64,000 bases of DNA from Sipunculus nudus (taxonomy: Eukaryota > Annelida > Sipuncula > Golfingiida > Sipunculidae). The stretch is taken from positions 38,524,401 to 38,588,400 of the forward strand of contig CM049317.1 of NCBI GenBank assembly GCA_026874595.1. Direction: 5' to 3'. Every line of letters begins with the position of its first letter. Position 1 is the stretch's first letter. The notes under the pieces were generated by a model. The model had not been told where the DNA came from. It saw only the letters and a list, made by a program, of their open reading frames with translations, and searched no databases. The translations under genes and the position numbers were made by a program. This document shows, in pieces, positions 36,301 through 51,300 of this stretch.

Positions 36301-39300
36301 TGTGTCAATAAGTACAATACTTTATTACATTTTCTCACATTATAGGCCTACCTCCTGGCCAATCATTGACACCACACTTGTGTCATTCTTAACACACTGG
36401 TTGCTCCAAGGCACAGTTTTTCATATTAACAATAATGACACTGCCAGTCCTAAAAGGGTGCGCGTAGTGAAAGGCTCAAACTATCGCGGCGGCTACTTAT
36501 CTTTCGCCTTATGTCGACAAGTGTTTGAACCCTTCCAGCGCCAAGGTCATTTTTCAGGCCATTGAACTACAGCAGTTCCCTATTTCCAGCAACTCAGGGC
36601 CATTTCTATACAGCCAGTCCAGTCCTCGTTTGAGCGCTATTGGAAAGCTTTCAAAGTATCGCGGCAGGCTACTACTATACCGGTTCGCCTTATGTCGACA
36701 CATGTTTGAACCTTTCGAGCGCTGAGGTAATTTTTCATGCCATTGAACTACAGCAGTTCCCTATTTCCAGCCACATAGGGCCATTTCTCATGTCATTTAC
36801 AGCAATTAAATATTTCTAGCCTCATTGCTAATCATGGTTATTGCCAATATAAGCGATCTTGTAAGGTACAGGCATGTCTCCGTTACTACTTTATAAATGT
36901 TCGTGTCGGTTAACAGCGGCCACGCTTACCTATGCTATGGCGATTCTCTTTAAAAGGTCACAGAGGCCAATTTCTCATAATATGTACATCAAATCTATTC
37001 AGCCAGCCTCTTAAGGCCTTTTTGATACTTACTATAGTATATGACATTTAACACAAACACAAAATTCACATACCGTAGTATTTCCAGGAACCTGTAACTT
37101 CTGGATTGGGTGGTCTTCTTCATCTTCACTCTTCTTCATTTATGTACCTAACTACTTTATGTGTGGCAGTTCATTTTTAAAATTTTGAAGAACAAATATT
37201 GCCAAAAATGCCGGTTCGAATCACTGCTCGTAAATATTTTAGATTTACAAGCTGGCAACCGCTCGCCAATGTAGGATTTTCCCCACAGATAATAGAAAAC
37301 AACACATAATTTTAGGTTTAAATTACCAAATGACCGAAAGATCTGTCCTTTTGAATTATACTGCCAGTCTGATAGTTATAAACGTGATAAACAGGGAGCT
37401 AGAAGGGTCGCGGCAGACTACTAAACTTCGCCTTATGTCGATTATCCTTTAGCCCCTTAACACGTCTAAATGACTAAACCTAGTGCTGACCAGACGTGGG
37501 CCTGTGGCCCACGTCTGCATCATTCAGCTGCACGCGGAAGAGTGAGGAGGACGGGACATTCCTGGCCGTAGGCCAGCCTACTTTACAATAGGGGTGGCAT
37601 TAATGGGCGAGTCCAAATACTGATAGCTGACCGGTAGTAGGCCTGATATCTTACATACAAACCTTTCGGCAGAACTATAGAAACCGGGCTTCAGCCTACC
37701 GCCGGTACAACGGGTGTCGCATAATAAATTGTTTCCTGGAAAAGGCCGATACATATCATTTTCCTCAGAATTCCCATATTTAATTTTGCTCATAGCTGGA
37801 GTTTATTATATTAGAGGAGGAGGGGTCCGGGGACCATGGGTTCCCCGTCTGAACGGGGTGCTCCGCCCCCACCTAAAGCTTAATTTTCGTGTTAAAATAG
37901 TAAATGGTTTCCCATTTTTGCGATAGATGCCTCTTCAATTGCAGATATGAATGAACAAAACTTGCTCCTGCTGGTATCTCTTCTTCATGGCTCACTTAGT
38001 AGCATGTAGGGCTCCTAGTCTAGAGATTGTAGGTTCAGTTCCCGATTCAGGCGACTTCTGATGCTTAGTAGTTGTTTATGTTAGAAGAGTTGAGTGTAGG
38101 GACATCTACAGGGAAATGTAGGAGTTAAAATAGGGAATGAGAGGAGACAATTTAATTATATGTTCCTCAATAGAAGCGAAGCCCGCGTTCTATAGTGGCT
38201 CCACGAAGTGACTGTCAGGATCTGACAGGCGGGACTTGGCCTGGCACGTTCTTAAAATCAGCAATTCAGAATGTTGAATGACAGAAGAGTGAAAATATTC
38301 CCGGAAAGTTAATTACTGCAAAAAAAGTATTTTCACTCTGCAAAGGTTCAGATTTTAAAGAAGTTAAAGTCTTTAAGTGAATTTTTAGCTCAGCTGACTA
38401 TAAGTCATCTGAGCTATAGTCGTGGTCCATTGTCCGTCGTCCGTCCGTCTGTCCGTCCGTCCGTCCGTAGATGTGGCACGTTTTGAAACCGTAAGACCTA
38501 GGAATCCAAAATTCAGCATAATGTTAGATGTCCCCAAGATCTCCTACCAAGCCGAAAACTGGGTCTTTGCGACTTTGTTCCTTTGAGAAATTAAAGAAAA
38601 ACCTCAATTTTTTATTAAAATTTTATTTTCACACTTCAGGACTGCCTAATATCAAAACCACTCATCTGTTTTTCCTCATATTTACCATAAATAATCCTCT
38701 ATATGGTTCCTATGTACATGCCAGAAATTGGGTCTGTATTATATAATTTAAAAAAGTTATGGGCCCAAACATAATGCATTTTGTAAATAATCAGGGAAAA
38801 AATTTGATCACTTTACACAAAACTTGTTAAAGCTAAGCACTTTTTTTCCAGTAATATAACTTTTATTAATCAAAATTAAATTGTATACCCGAAATTTGAT
38901 CATATTCTTTTAAATTTTTTGAAATATTAGCAAAAATAAAAAATTGGTACCTTAAACTTTGCCCAACTTTGACCATGGCACGTTTTTTTCCTGTAACTGC
39001 TGTGGATTTAATTTTCAAAGCATGTTTTTGTTAGCATTTCAACTGTTAACATTTAAAATTTGAAACCAGTTGATCAAAAACTGTAGATTTTATTCAAGTT
39101 TTCAAGCACCATGTCACATATTGTTTACATCAACCTAGTGTTATGCAGTTTGCTAGAGCTCAGCTCACCAGCTTCAGCTCTAAGTTCCTTAAATTAGGCA
39201 TACAGTAAGATGTCTCCAAAATCCCCTACCATGCCAAGAATTTGGTCACCAGAACTTAATTCCTTCGAGATATTAATGAAAAACTTCATTTTTTCATTTA

Positions 39301-42300
39301 AAACCCTTTGTTACACTTCAGGACTGCCTAGCATCAAAACCACTGATCTGACTTTGATCATGTATAATATACATATTTTTCTATACATTCGCTATGCACA
39401 TGCCAGAAATGATGTCAGTATTGCGTAATTGTTTTAAGTTATGTGCCCAAACAAAATTGACTTTGTAAAAAATCAGGAAAAATATTTACTCAGGTTTCAT
39501 GAAAATTATTGAAGCTAGAGAATTTTTTTAAGTATATAACTTTGTTTAATTAAGATTCAATTGTATACTCAAAATTAGATCTGTATTTTGTAAATTTTAT
39601 AAGTTATTAGCATAAACATAAAATCAGTACCTGAAATTTTACCCAACTTTGACCATGGCACATTTTTTCCCTGTGAGTACTGTTGATTTAATTTTCTCAG
39701 AATGTAAACATAAGTATTTAATGTGATTAAATCTGAAATTTGAAACTAAAAGGTTGAAAATTAGGCTAGTTATTGAATTTTATCTTGAGGGTCTATTGTA
39801 GTCACTTGCTTTGTTCCAGATGCAGGTAGGCCACTCCAGGTCACTGGAAGTCAGCTATGCCAGGGTTCCTGATTTGTTTCAGTCACTGGGGGAGATCCCC
39901 TGCTGTGACAGGTGTACAATTGTTCTCATATCACACCCCCCCCCCCCCCATGAATATATAAATATACATTTGTATGCATGATGTGGTGTTACATGACAAG
40001 ATTGAGATTTATGATGATGCAATTTAGAATTATGAATCAACATTTATATTCAGAAATATATGTTATATTGGAAATGTATACAAATTAAACTTAAAATGAG
40101 GATCTAATACAAACATGTGTTCATTATTTTCGAGCCTCAGCAGAATTGGAGATCAGGCTTTCTTTGCCCTGAATGTTTATGCAAAAGTGTTGTTAATCCC
40201 ATCTCTTCCCCCCTCCCCCCCGGCTGTCATTGATCCTTAGCACCTCACCGTCACCTGTGCACTGGGACATTAGTTATTATTGCAAATGTGTACAATTTTT
40301 TCAATTTGAAAGATAATTGGATTAGAAAAAATTAAGATCTAATATTGAAACATATTCTTGCCCCAGGAGAATGGAACATAAAGTGATCAGCTCTTGTTTG
40401 TCCATCATCTCTCAATTATCATTAAATATATATACTAATTATGATGTTTTTCTTTAAGCACTGTTGAAATAACTTTCATAAGCTGTATGTGTATGGATTT
40501 AAGCCATTAAAGTCTGAAATTTGAAAGCAACTTATGTATTCAGATGTGTAATATTGCAGATGAAAAACTTTAAAATATTAAAATATATTATCAGCTTTGT
40601 TTGTCTAACAGTCTGTCTGTCCTTTTTTAAATATTTTGTAATTGTGAATGGACTATTTAATCCTGTAAGTATTGTTGAATTAAGTGGAAATCCTATATGT
40701 ATATACACTATGTTAATACAGAGATGTTGTAACTCCCATCATTCCAGCCCCCCCCCCCCCCCCCAACCACCACCACCAGGTTCTTGCATCTGGGGACTGG
40801 AGACATCAGTTATATTTCAACTGTATACATTTTATAAAATAAAAATACATATATTTAATAATATATATTATGTAAAATAGATCCAATTGAGCAAATGTGT
40901 GAACTACTGAACTGTCAACAAACTATCAAAAAGCCAGCCAATGATCATGGTAATAATATACATCTTATGTTCACAAACTGCTCACATGCTTCAATTTTGA
41001 CATTAGAGAATGCATGGTTTGGTCACAAAATATTATTTGCAACAATTTCTCACTCATCAATACAAACCAATCATGTCAACCAGCCATGGCATATATTACC
41101 TTTTCATCTTAGACTTGATCTCCATTATTATTTTAGATTTTTACCTTCAAGGCCAACTTCAGCTGAGCACTGTGACCCATATTTATAGCACCATGTCTTG
41201 AATGTTTACATCAAGTCATTGGTTAACAGTGTTCCAGGCTGTTACATAACACCTTCACTCCTTGCCTACTGCTTCTGTGAGTGTCTGGGTCAGGCTGGGT
41301 CAGGCAGTAATTACCAGAGAGCCTTTCTCCTCTCTCTCTTTCCCTTTCTCTCTTTCTAGCTCTCTTTCTCTCTCTCTCTTTCTCTCTCTCTCACCCCTAT
41401 GCCTCCCTTCCTCCCTCCACCCCATTATGTTGACAGGTACTATAAACCTAATTTATTAGATATATATGTTGATGCAATTAAGAAATGTGAATCAACTGAA
41501 ATATACACATATATATGTTATACTCTAAATGTATAGTTACATTTTCAAACCTGGAAAAAAATGATGTTATAAAAAAGGGAATTTATGTAAAAATTGTTCA
41601 TAATTTCCTGGCTCAGAAGAATGGGAATTAAAATTATTTGCTTTGTTTCTCTAGCTTTCTTGCCTGTTTTAAATATTTAATAATTATGAATAAACTTTTT
41701 TTTTCCTGTAAGCTCTGATTAATTAAATTTCATATCCTGTACATATATGCAAGGGTATTGTAACTCCCACCATCCCCTTCCCCCACCCCACTAAGTCCTT
41801 GCTCCTTCGCACTGTCAACAAAAGTGCTATTGCTATAGCATAAAATTTAATAATTTGAAGAAAATATATACAGAGAGACAGAGGCGTTGTAACTCCCATC
41901 GTAACCCCCCCCCCCTCCATCAAGTCCTTCCGCCTGTGGAGTGGGGATTTTATAGCAACTGTATACATATCAAAAAATAGAAAAAACAGTTTAATTAAAT
42001 TTTAAATTAAAAAAATTGGATCTCATTAGACAAATGTGTAAAATGTTGAACTGTCAACAGCCCGTCAAAAAGGTATCCAATGAAAACACAAGGTCAGATC
42101 TTAAAATATTATTTGCAACAATTTCTTCAATCATATCAACCAACCATAGCCTAGATTACCTCTTTCTCTCATTCTTTATCTACATTTCATAATATTTTAG
42201 ATTTAAACCTTCCAGGTGTTTAAGTACTGTTGAATGCTCCCTCCCTCTCTCTCTATCTCCTTTTCTCTCTACATCCAACCCTCCTTGCTGCCCACACTGT

Positions 42301-45300
42301 TTCCTTCTCCGAACCCCATCCCAATGTCAGCCTCAGTAAACGAGAACAAGTTGAATCAGATATATTCATATTTTTATATATTGTATAACTGTTTGTTGCC
42401 TATGTACGTGTTAGAAATTATGTCAATATTGTGTAATATGTAGATGTGGTGGGCTTCAATATAATGTACCTTGTCAAGACCTAAGAGATATCATGTCATA
42501 CAGTCACAATTCATAAATCCACTCTTCAGCATAGTTAATAATAACATTATATATGTCAAATTGAAATCTTGCGGACTTCCATACACTATAGATCCTTCAA
42601 CAAATAGCCTTATCATCATTCTACCACTGCTTAGTGTACTGTCATTGCATTCATATTTGCTCAAATATATTGCTATTTTCAACAGCTCCCAAATAAATAA
42701 AAAATAAACCACAATATTTACTCCATATTAATCCATCAGTCAGGTAAATTCATACATGATTTACTCACATATTACATTATATTCCTTTATAATAGCCTAA
42801 TAGGTCCATGATATTCATAAGGTTTGTCGACTAAATATAGTATCACAATGGTGATACATTTATAGTTCAATCATGATCAGCTGAGCGCCGTGACCCATAG
42901 GTCCCTTGTTTCTCTTTAAGGCAACTGCATGTGGACGTAGATTTTAATTAACTAATGCTTGAATAACACCCCTGTGTGTGAAATAAAGAACATATTCAAA
43001 CAGGCTGCCGTGAGGGAATCATTTACGGTGAGCGTTGACGTAAATACTAGTCATGAATAATATGGTGGCCATGCTGTGCAGTGTTTGTTCTTATTTTACG
43101 TGTAATTCACTCCTTGCATCGTGTATTCTGGGCCAATTAAACAAGCTTTCCACGATTGGTATCATTGTTATTTTAATTTTAATTGTAGTAGATTAACATT
43201 TTATCATACAAAACATTGGTGACGAATTGACCATGTGGTACCGCAATTAAATTTGTGACAAAATAACAGTGGTGACGAATCGACTGATAGTCATGGAGGC
43301 TGCATGTGTTTGTCTATCATATACACCTGCCCAAACCTGACCCAAATTCTTTTTTAAAATATTTTTAGAAAGTTTTTACTTGTTCAAGTACAAAATAAAG
43401 TTGGTGACCAATACCCCTGGTCCCCTGTAGAGTGCCAAATGTATCGGCCCACACCGGGTGAAAATGTCCATTTCTGCTGCACAGGAGTGAATACAACCAA
43501 GTCATCTGAAATTGCATTATATTAAAGTTTCACCCATTCTACTTGCATTTGTTTTATTTATTCAAATGATGGTTTTATTTGAAAGGGGTGGGGGCTATGT
43601 GTGTATATAAGTGTGGGGGGGGGGGGGGGGAGGGGGCAATGTTGAGCCAGGTGATTATTTTTGGCAATAATAGAGGTACTCATGATTTAAATTCTTGGAT
43701 TTTGAAAAAGTTATGGGGATAAATTCTTGACACTTAAAATAAGTTTGTTTAAAAGTTTTGGTTTAACTTGCTGTCTGTTGTGTTTTTTCTCCCCAATTGT
43801 AAAGAGACTGCTGCCTTTCCTGAAATGCATCTACATGTTAGAGGGATGTATTTCAAGGTCCTATATATTATCATATAAGGTGCACATGTTTGAAGGGGAC
43901 TGGATAAGTTTTTCTATTGAGTGTTGGCATCATGTGAAACATAAAAATCAAGCTCACCTCCTGCACTTTTATTTTGTTTCAGGAAAATGGTATATTCATT
44001 TTCATGGTATATGACAGAAAGGGACAGCTTCTAAAACTGGCAATTAGAGGTCCCCACCACTCAAGCCATTTCCCAGAAACACATATACAACTTTCAGTCC
44101 TCTCCAGCATAAACAAAAATATGCCAACCCTGGCTATAAATGTTGTATGTACCCTGAAATATTTTTTCCCTGAAATTTTCTGCTGCCCTGCAATATTTAA
44201 TGCCTGCATACTCTTGATGTGAATGCCAAAAAATGGGCTGACCCTGACTGGACCATGTAATAGCTTACTCTAACCTGGACATCTCATGAATATGGCATGA
44301 CCTGCCGGGAACTAATAGGAGATTAGGACAAATGGCATCACTCATTGACTTGCTCATGAGCGAGCAAGTATAACACCAGCTGTCATGTTTGTTCTGAGGA
44401 CACTTGGCTGTATTTATTTTTCCTATATAACATCTACAAAACACCTGAAGTTGGGCCTCTTTTAAATAATTTTCAAAATAAATTCTGATATTAAGTCTTT
44501 TTTAGCTCAGCTGACTATAAGTCATCTGAGCTATAGTCGTGGTCCATTGTCCGTCGTCCATCCGTCTGGATGTCCATCCGTAAGACTGGCACGTTTCGAC
44601 ACCGTTGGACCTACGAATCTGAAATTCGGCATACAGTTAGATATCCCCAAAATCTCCTACCATGCTGAAAATTGGGTCAATAGGACTTCGTTCCTTCGAG
44701 ATATTAAGGAAAAACCTCAATTTTTTAGAAATCTATTTTCAAACTTCAGGACTGCCTAATATCAAAACCACTCATCTCGTTTTCTTCATATTTACCATAA
44801 ATATTCCTCTATAAAGTTTCTATGTACATGCCGGATATTAAGTCAGTATTATATAATTTGAAAAAGTTATGGGCCCAAACATAATGGACTTTGTAAAAAA
44901 ATCAGGAAGATATTTGGTCACTTAAGACCAAAAGTGTTAAAGGTAGGGACTTCTTTCCAGTAATACAACTTTAATTAATCAAAATTTAATTGTATACCAA
45001 AAATTAGATCAAAATCTGTTAAATTTTTTTAAATATTGGCAAAAATATAAAATTGGTACCTTAAATTTTGCCCAACTTTGGCTACAGCACGTTTTTTTCC
45101 TGTAGGTACTGTGGATTTAATTTTCACAGCATGTATACATAAGGATTTAATCTTAAAAAGCTGCAAAATTAGGCTAGTTATTGAATATTTTTGGAGGCTC
45201 TTGTTGTATTCCCTTGCATTGTCAAGCAGTCCCCTTTGATGACTGTAGGTCATTCAGTGCACATCTCTATGCTCCCCAGGCTGTTGGCATAATTTTAGAT

Positions 45301-48300
45301 GTCCCCAAAATCTCCTACCATACCAAAAATTGGGTCATTAGGACTTCGTTCCTTCGAGATACTAAGGAAAAAAAACTCTGTTTTCCATAAAAAAGGCCAT
45401 TGGTACACTTCAAGGCTGCCTATAATCAAAACCACTGATCTGTTTTTGATTGTATTTAGTATTCACATTCTTTCATACGTTTTCTATGAACATACCAAAA
45501 ATTAGGTCAGTATTGGGTATTATTTTGAAGTTATGGGCCAAAACATAATGCAATTTTTTAAAAAATCAAGAAATATATTTACTCACCTAACATGAGAATT
45601 GCTGAACCTACAGACTTTTTCAGGAATATAACTTTATTTAATCAAGATTCAATTGTTTACCCAAAATTAGATCTGAATTTTGGAAATTTTTCAAGTTATT
45701 AGCATAAATAAAAAATCAATACCTTAAATTTTGTCCAACTTTGGCACTGTTAATTTAATTTTCACAGCATATATAGATAAGGATTTAATCTTTTAAAATA
45801 TGAAATTTCAAAGAAATTGATTGGAAAGAATAGCTTTTATTCATGTTTTCATACACCATGTCAAGTGTTGTTTACATCTAGCCCACCTAGTAGTACAGCC
45901 TTCACTTGCATTATGTAACCCACCCCAGGCAGCTTGCCTTGGGTCAGCTTGGCCACTACCAGCAGGCTTCCCCTCTGCCCTGCACTCCCCCCCCCCCCCC
46001 CAGATGGTGCATAAACTAGATGAATGTTATTATTTTCTGTATTTGATTCATTCTTATTCTAGGCTATGCTACATTTTAGATTTTGTATTGTACCACCAGG
46101 GTTACAGTGATTAAAGTGTACATTTAATTGTGGCCACACAGTGGTGTATTGCTATAAAAGTGTGGATGTTCATGAGATAAGTAATTCCTTACTTCAGAGG
46201 AGTAAAAACTTCACCAGGTGTGAAATTGACTATTAATTCCAGTAATAAATTAAAACTGGAATAGTAATTAGCACAATGATATTGTTTGTCCCTCATTCAA
46301 CCAACAGTGTGTATACTTTATTTGTAATGTCTTATTTTATCAAATTTACTGAATCTTTTATTTTATTTTGGTGAATAAAATTAAGCATGTACTGAAAACT
46401 CCAATGTGCAAAACTTTTTAATAGTGATTCAAGGAATATTCTTGTAGATGCCATGTTGTGGCATTATTTTCTTTTAAATTCAGTTTAAACATTTATGATT
46501 TAAAAATAATAAAATCTATGTGTATGCATAATATGACCCAATATGAGCTACACTCTGGATATATGATGATTGCAACTTTTGCAACAATTCTAATATTTTA
46601 ACTTATAGTTTCAGTTTTTTACTCTGTATATATAATGATTGCAACTTTTGCAACAATTCTAATATTTTAACTTATATTTTCAGTTTTTTTTTATTAAAAA
46701 TTTATAAAACCTGTAAATAAAAAAATGATTCAGATAAAAACTTCTGAATGGAAAAAGTGGATATGCTTAAAAAAAATAGGATTATATATAAACTTAAATG
46801 CATTATTCCCTTGAAAGTGAAATAAAGGTATTAGTCCATTCTGTCAACTTGCCAGTACATCTGTAAATTTTCATATGCATCACAGTATCTCAAAACTTTT
46901 GCTGTTTTTCTTCATGAAAGTCTTGTCAGAGTATTATTTTGCAATCATATATTTAGAACTCTACTATAACCAAGTAGGAGGGCCCCTTTCCTCTTAGCTT
47001 TTCATATTCTTATATAAATGAAAAACATTACAATAGAATATTTCTACATCCACCTTCGTGCTGCCCTCACTTTTCCCTTCTCTGAACCCCATCCCAAAGT
47101 CAGCCTCAGTAAGCAAGAACAAGATGAATCAGATATATTCATACTTTAATATTTTGTATAACTATTCGTCCATAGGTACCTATGTACATGCCAGAAATTA
47201 TGTCAGTATTGTGTAATATGTAGACATAGTGGGCATCACAATCATGTACCTTGTCAAGACTAAAGAGATATTGAGTCATACAGTCACAAATTCATAAATC
47301 ACTTCATCAGCATAGTTAATCATAACATCATATCTGTCAAATTGAAAGCTTGCAGACTACCATACACTTTAGATCCTTCAACAAATAGCCTTATCATCAT
47401 TCTACTACTGCTTATTACTGCTGTCATTGCATTCATATTTGCTCAAATATATCACAATTTTCAACCCCTCCTAAATAAATAAAAAATAAACCACTATATT
47501 TGACTCTATTAATCCATCAGACAGGTAATTTCATTTATCATTTACTCACATATTACATTACATTCCTTTATAATAGCCCAACATGTCCATGATATTCATA
47601 AGCTTTATCGACTCGATATAGTATCACAGTGGAGAAACATTCATAGTCCAATCATGATTAGCTGAGCGCCGTGACCCATGGGTCCTTTGTTTTTACTTGA
47701 GCATTGGTTGTTTCTTGTCAAACAAGGCCAAGAAAATCAGGGCTTGTGTGTCTCATTTTCTCACCATTACAATCTGAATGCAGTGAAGCCAAAATTACCC
47801 CTCCAAGCAGTCCCAAATAACCATTTGGACAATATGTCTTTGATTGGCCACAGCTTTAAATATAATTGACTAATACCATTAGTTCGTGTGAGATTATGCT
47901 AAACAAAAAAAGCATAAAAATAAAACAATAGGTTTCTTTTAAGATCTAATGCCATAACGGCTAGAGCCAACCTGAGCAGGCCAAATTCACTACCCTAGGG
48001 CATGTACACAAATAGGACCAAGTGACCTTGAGAACTCTTCAAAAACTAATCCAAGGCAGGACTAGACTGGTACCCTGCACAATTAACGATTGAAAAACCC
48101 ATGACAGGTGATATACAGCATATAAATAAATTATCTATTCTTCACTGGTCAGCCTATCAATATATACTAGTGTGAAGAAAAACACTTCTAGAATGCGATT
48201 ATATATACTTTATCCAAGAATTTTACAGAAATTGGCTGCTTTTGATTAGTGAATCAAAGCTTGTTCATGCCGACATTGGATCTCTGACATGAAGTGGCGT

Positions 48301-51300
48301 CATGGACAAGGGTCCAAATTCTTTACTATTTTTTGCAAAAAAAAAACGATTTATTACTGGTCATTTCATGTCAGTAACTATAATGGCCTTCATTAAATAC
48401 AACATCGTGATGAGAAAACTTGAATTAATTAAGATAAATAGTCATTCTAATACCAAAGTGATCCTTCCCAACGTGCTTGCTGCCTAGCAGTAGAAGTTTG
48501 AAACTGCTAATTGCGTGGGCAAATATGTCTAGCATGTTTGGTTGTGAGACTCCTCGATTGCTTTTTTAAGCCAGCTGACTATAAGTTATCTCAGCTGGTG
48601 TCCTGGTCCATCCTCTGTTAGACTTGCAAGTTTTGAAAACCATTAGATTTACAAATCCAAAATTTTGCATACTGTTAGATGTCCCAAAGATCTCCTGCCA
48701 AACCAAACACAGGGTCACTGCAACTCTGTTCCTATGAGAAATTTAAGGAAAAATCTCAATTTGGCAGACGTATTATCACACTTCAGGACTGCCTAATATA
48801 AAAATAACTCATCTGTTTTTCTTCATATTTACCATAAATATTCCCCTATATATAGTTTCTATGTACATGTCAGAAATTAAGTCAGTATTACTTAATTTAT
48901 AAAAGTTATTGGCCTAAATATAAATCAGGTAAGATATTTACTCACTTCACTTGATATTTGTTGAAGTCAGACTTTTTTCAGGTATATAATTTTTAGCTCA
49001 GCTGACTGAAAGTCATCTGTACCATAGCGATCACTCTTTGTCTGTTGTCCATCTGTCTTTCTGTCCATCTTGAAACATCATCTCCACTGGACCTGGAATC
49101 TTCTCAATTGACATCCAAGCAGGTCCATGAAAAATCTCCTTGGAAACCTGAAATTAGGTCTCTGTTACCCATAACCTCCAAGTTATAGGGCACTGAAGTT
49201 ACCCCCCCCCCCCCCCCCGAATATTGGAAAATTTGATACAAAAGCTCAAGTAGATGAACAACTATTGCATTGATCACCATGATTCTGTGCATGAACATTG
49301 ATCATGGAATGATTCATCAGTTATATCAAGGATTTCATTTTAATGTTCTTGTATTCAGAATATTCCTTTGGCATAATGAAATGAATAAATTAAAATGATT
49401 GTCATGATGAAATCTATTTGGTACAGTAATTTAGTGTATTACTAAATGAACCTGTCAATGTATCCTGTGTTTTTTCATTGTGCTTCTTTTCTCTTTTTTC
49501 ATAATTCTCTTCCTGTGCACCTCCTTGGGAATCTTCATTGCCATAGACATTGGAGCGAATCTTACAGGTGAGTAAATGCATATATGTCTTTTATATGGAT
49601 ACAGTACATTTCTATTAGTATATACCTTATCCTCTTCAAAGAGATGTAAGTATATTTCTTAATGTTCAGCAACACTTTACAAGTTTTCTGTCAAATATAG
49701 AAAAATATTGATATTTATATATTGATAACAGTAAAATTGTGAGATCTGAAGAGGTTTTTATAAGCCTGTATATTACAAGGCGTATTATGGTATACCCACT
49801 GTCACTCCATCCGTATGTCTGTTTTTTACTGAGTTTGTGTTTTTGAGTTTTTTTAGTTTGAGTGGAGGTGAGAGAGGAGCTGACAGTGTCCTGTTCTTAA
49901 TCTAAAGGTGGTGACTTGTGCTGCTCTGTCCAGCCGGTGGACACTGTCCTCTGCTGTTCCCATATCCAGGCATTTGTGCCATGCTGCCCTGATACCGTTC
50001 CTGAAAGAGGCCTTTGCTTCACTGTCAGACATAAGATGGCAGGTTTGTTCCTGCTTACTGCCTGCCTTGGATAGCTTCTCTGCATCATCACAGTGGCTGC
50101 CTAGAGCCCCTTTCACACATTCACATTTGATCGTACGTCCAGCCGCATGTTGTCACGTTCTCGGAGAACGTGGGTGGTCGTGGAGGTTGGAAATGGTCGC
50201 CGCCGGTGTACTTGCATTGTTCGTCCATTGTACTTTGTCATTACATCCAGTACATTCGACTTACGACTGGATCGCGAACAAAAAACGTACGCTTTTAGGA
50301 CGTCCTCAACGACCCCTGTACGATATTCTTACATTGTTATTGCGCTTACTGCGATCATTTTACACTGTATCACGTCAACTTTATGATCGATTTACGTGTC
50401 TACTACGTGTTTCGTGATAGTAGGACGCTCAGTAATTTTTTTTTGTCTTTTGTATGACTCGAGTACAGGGTATATATAAACCCCGGATGTTTTGAAGCTA
50501 GCCTGAACCCTCAGGCTCTATGCTTATGGCTGCACACACAAGTCCTTGATTTACAACTTCCGAGTGGGGCACAACACCCTTGCTCTGTTCATACCGGAGG
50601 TGTGTGAAGCAATTATTTTGAAATATGCTGAAGTCCTCGCCATACCTACCACCATCCAGGGTTGGCTAAACATTGCTGAACTTTTCTCCAGAAGATTGAA
50701 TTTTCACCACTGCCTTGGAGCTATAGACGGCAATAAGTTGTCCTTCGAGAGGTGGATCAACAAAATTTACAACTATAAGGGCTTCAGTTCCATTGTTTTG
50801 ATGGCCCTTGTTGATGCGGACAACAAATTCTTTTGGATTGATGTCGGTGCTAATGGATTATGTTTGAACAGTCAGATATTCGGGACCTGCGAACTCAAGA
50901 CTACGACAGAGGATGATACTGTTGTTTTCCCTCCACCAACACCACTTCCAGGAGATAACGAGGCTCTACCCTATTATTTTTTATTATCGAAGATGATGCT
51001 TACCCCTTGAGGACCTAGCTTATGAAGCCCTACAGTCAACGGGATCTCACAGATCAAGAGTGGATATTTAACTACATGCTTTTTAGAGCCAGGACAGTGG
51101 TTGAGAACGCCTTTGGAATAATAGTGCAGCCATTTACCTGTTTGTTGACTACTCTGATAATGCCTCCAAAGAATTTGAAAACCGTAACTCTGGCTTGTGT
51201 TTGCCAAGACAATTTTAAAAACGGAGAAGCTATCCTGCTGTGCAAAATGCTCTCTTACGCAGTGAGGACCTGCAGGGAATACCTGGTTTCTGGCGTTAAG

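Larger units (their letters stand above)
33351..38381 (+). other. First part of TATDN1 intron 1, AT-rich
   Basis: Mostly unique AT-rich sequence with poly-A and poly-T runs (35150-35160, 35635-35650, 35905-35920). Short open frames show no recognisable content. It contains the duplications, hairpin and SINE-like remnant listed separately. Confidence 0.6.

Noticed and set aside
40721-40880. Proline-rich open frame around a poly-C tract
   Set aside because: It is created by a C homopolymer inside a repeat copy, with no coding support.
49908-50417. 169-codon open frame with a possible signal-like segment
   Set aside because: It straddles the left end of the Harbinger element and intronic DNA. 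No recognisable domain.
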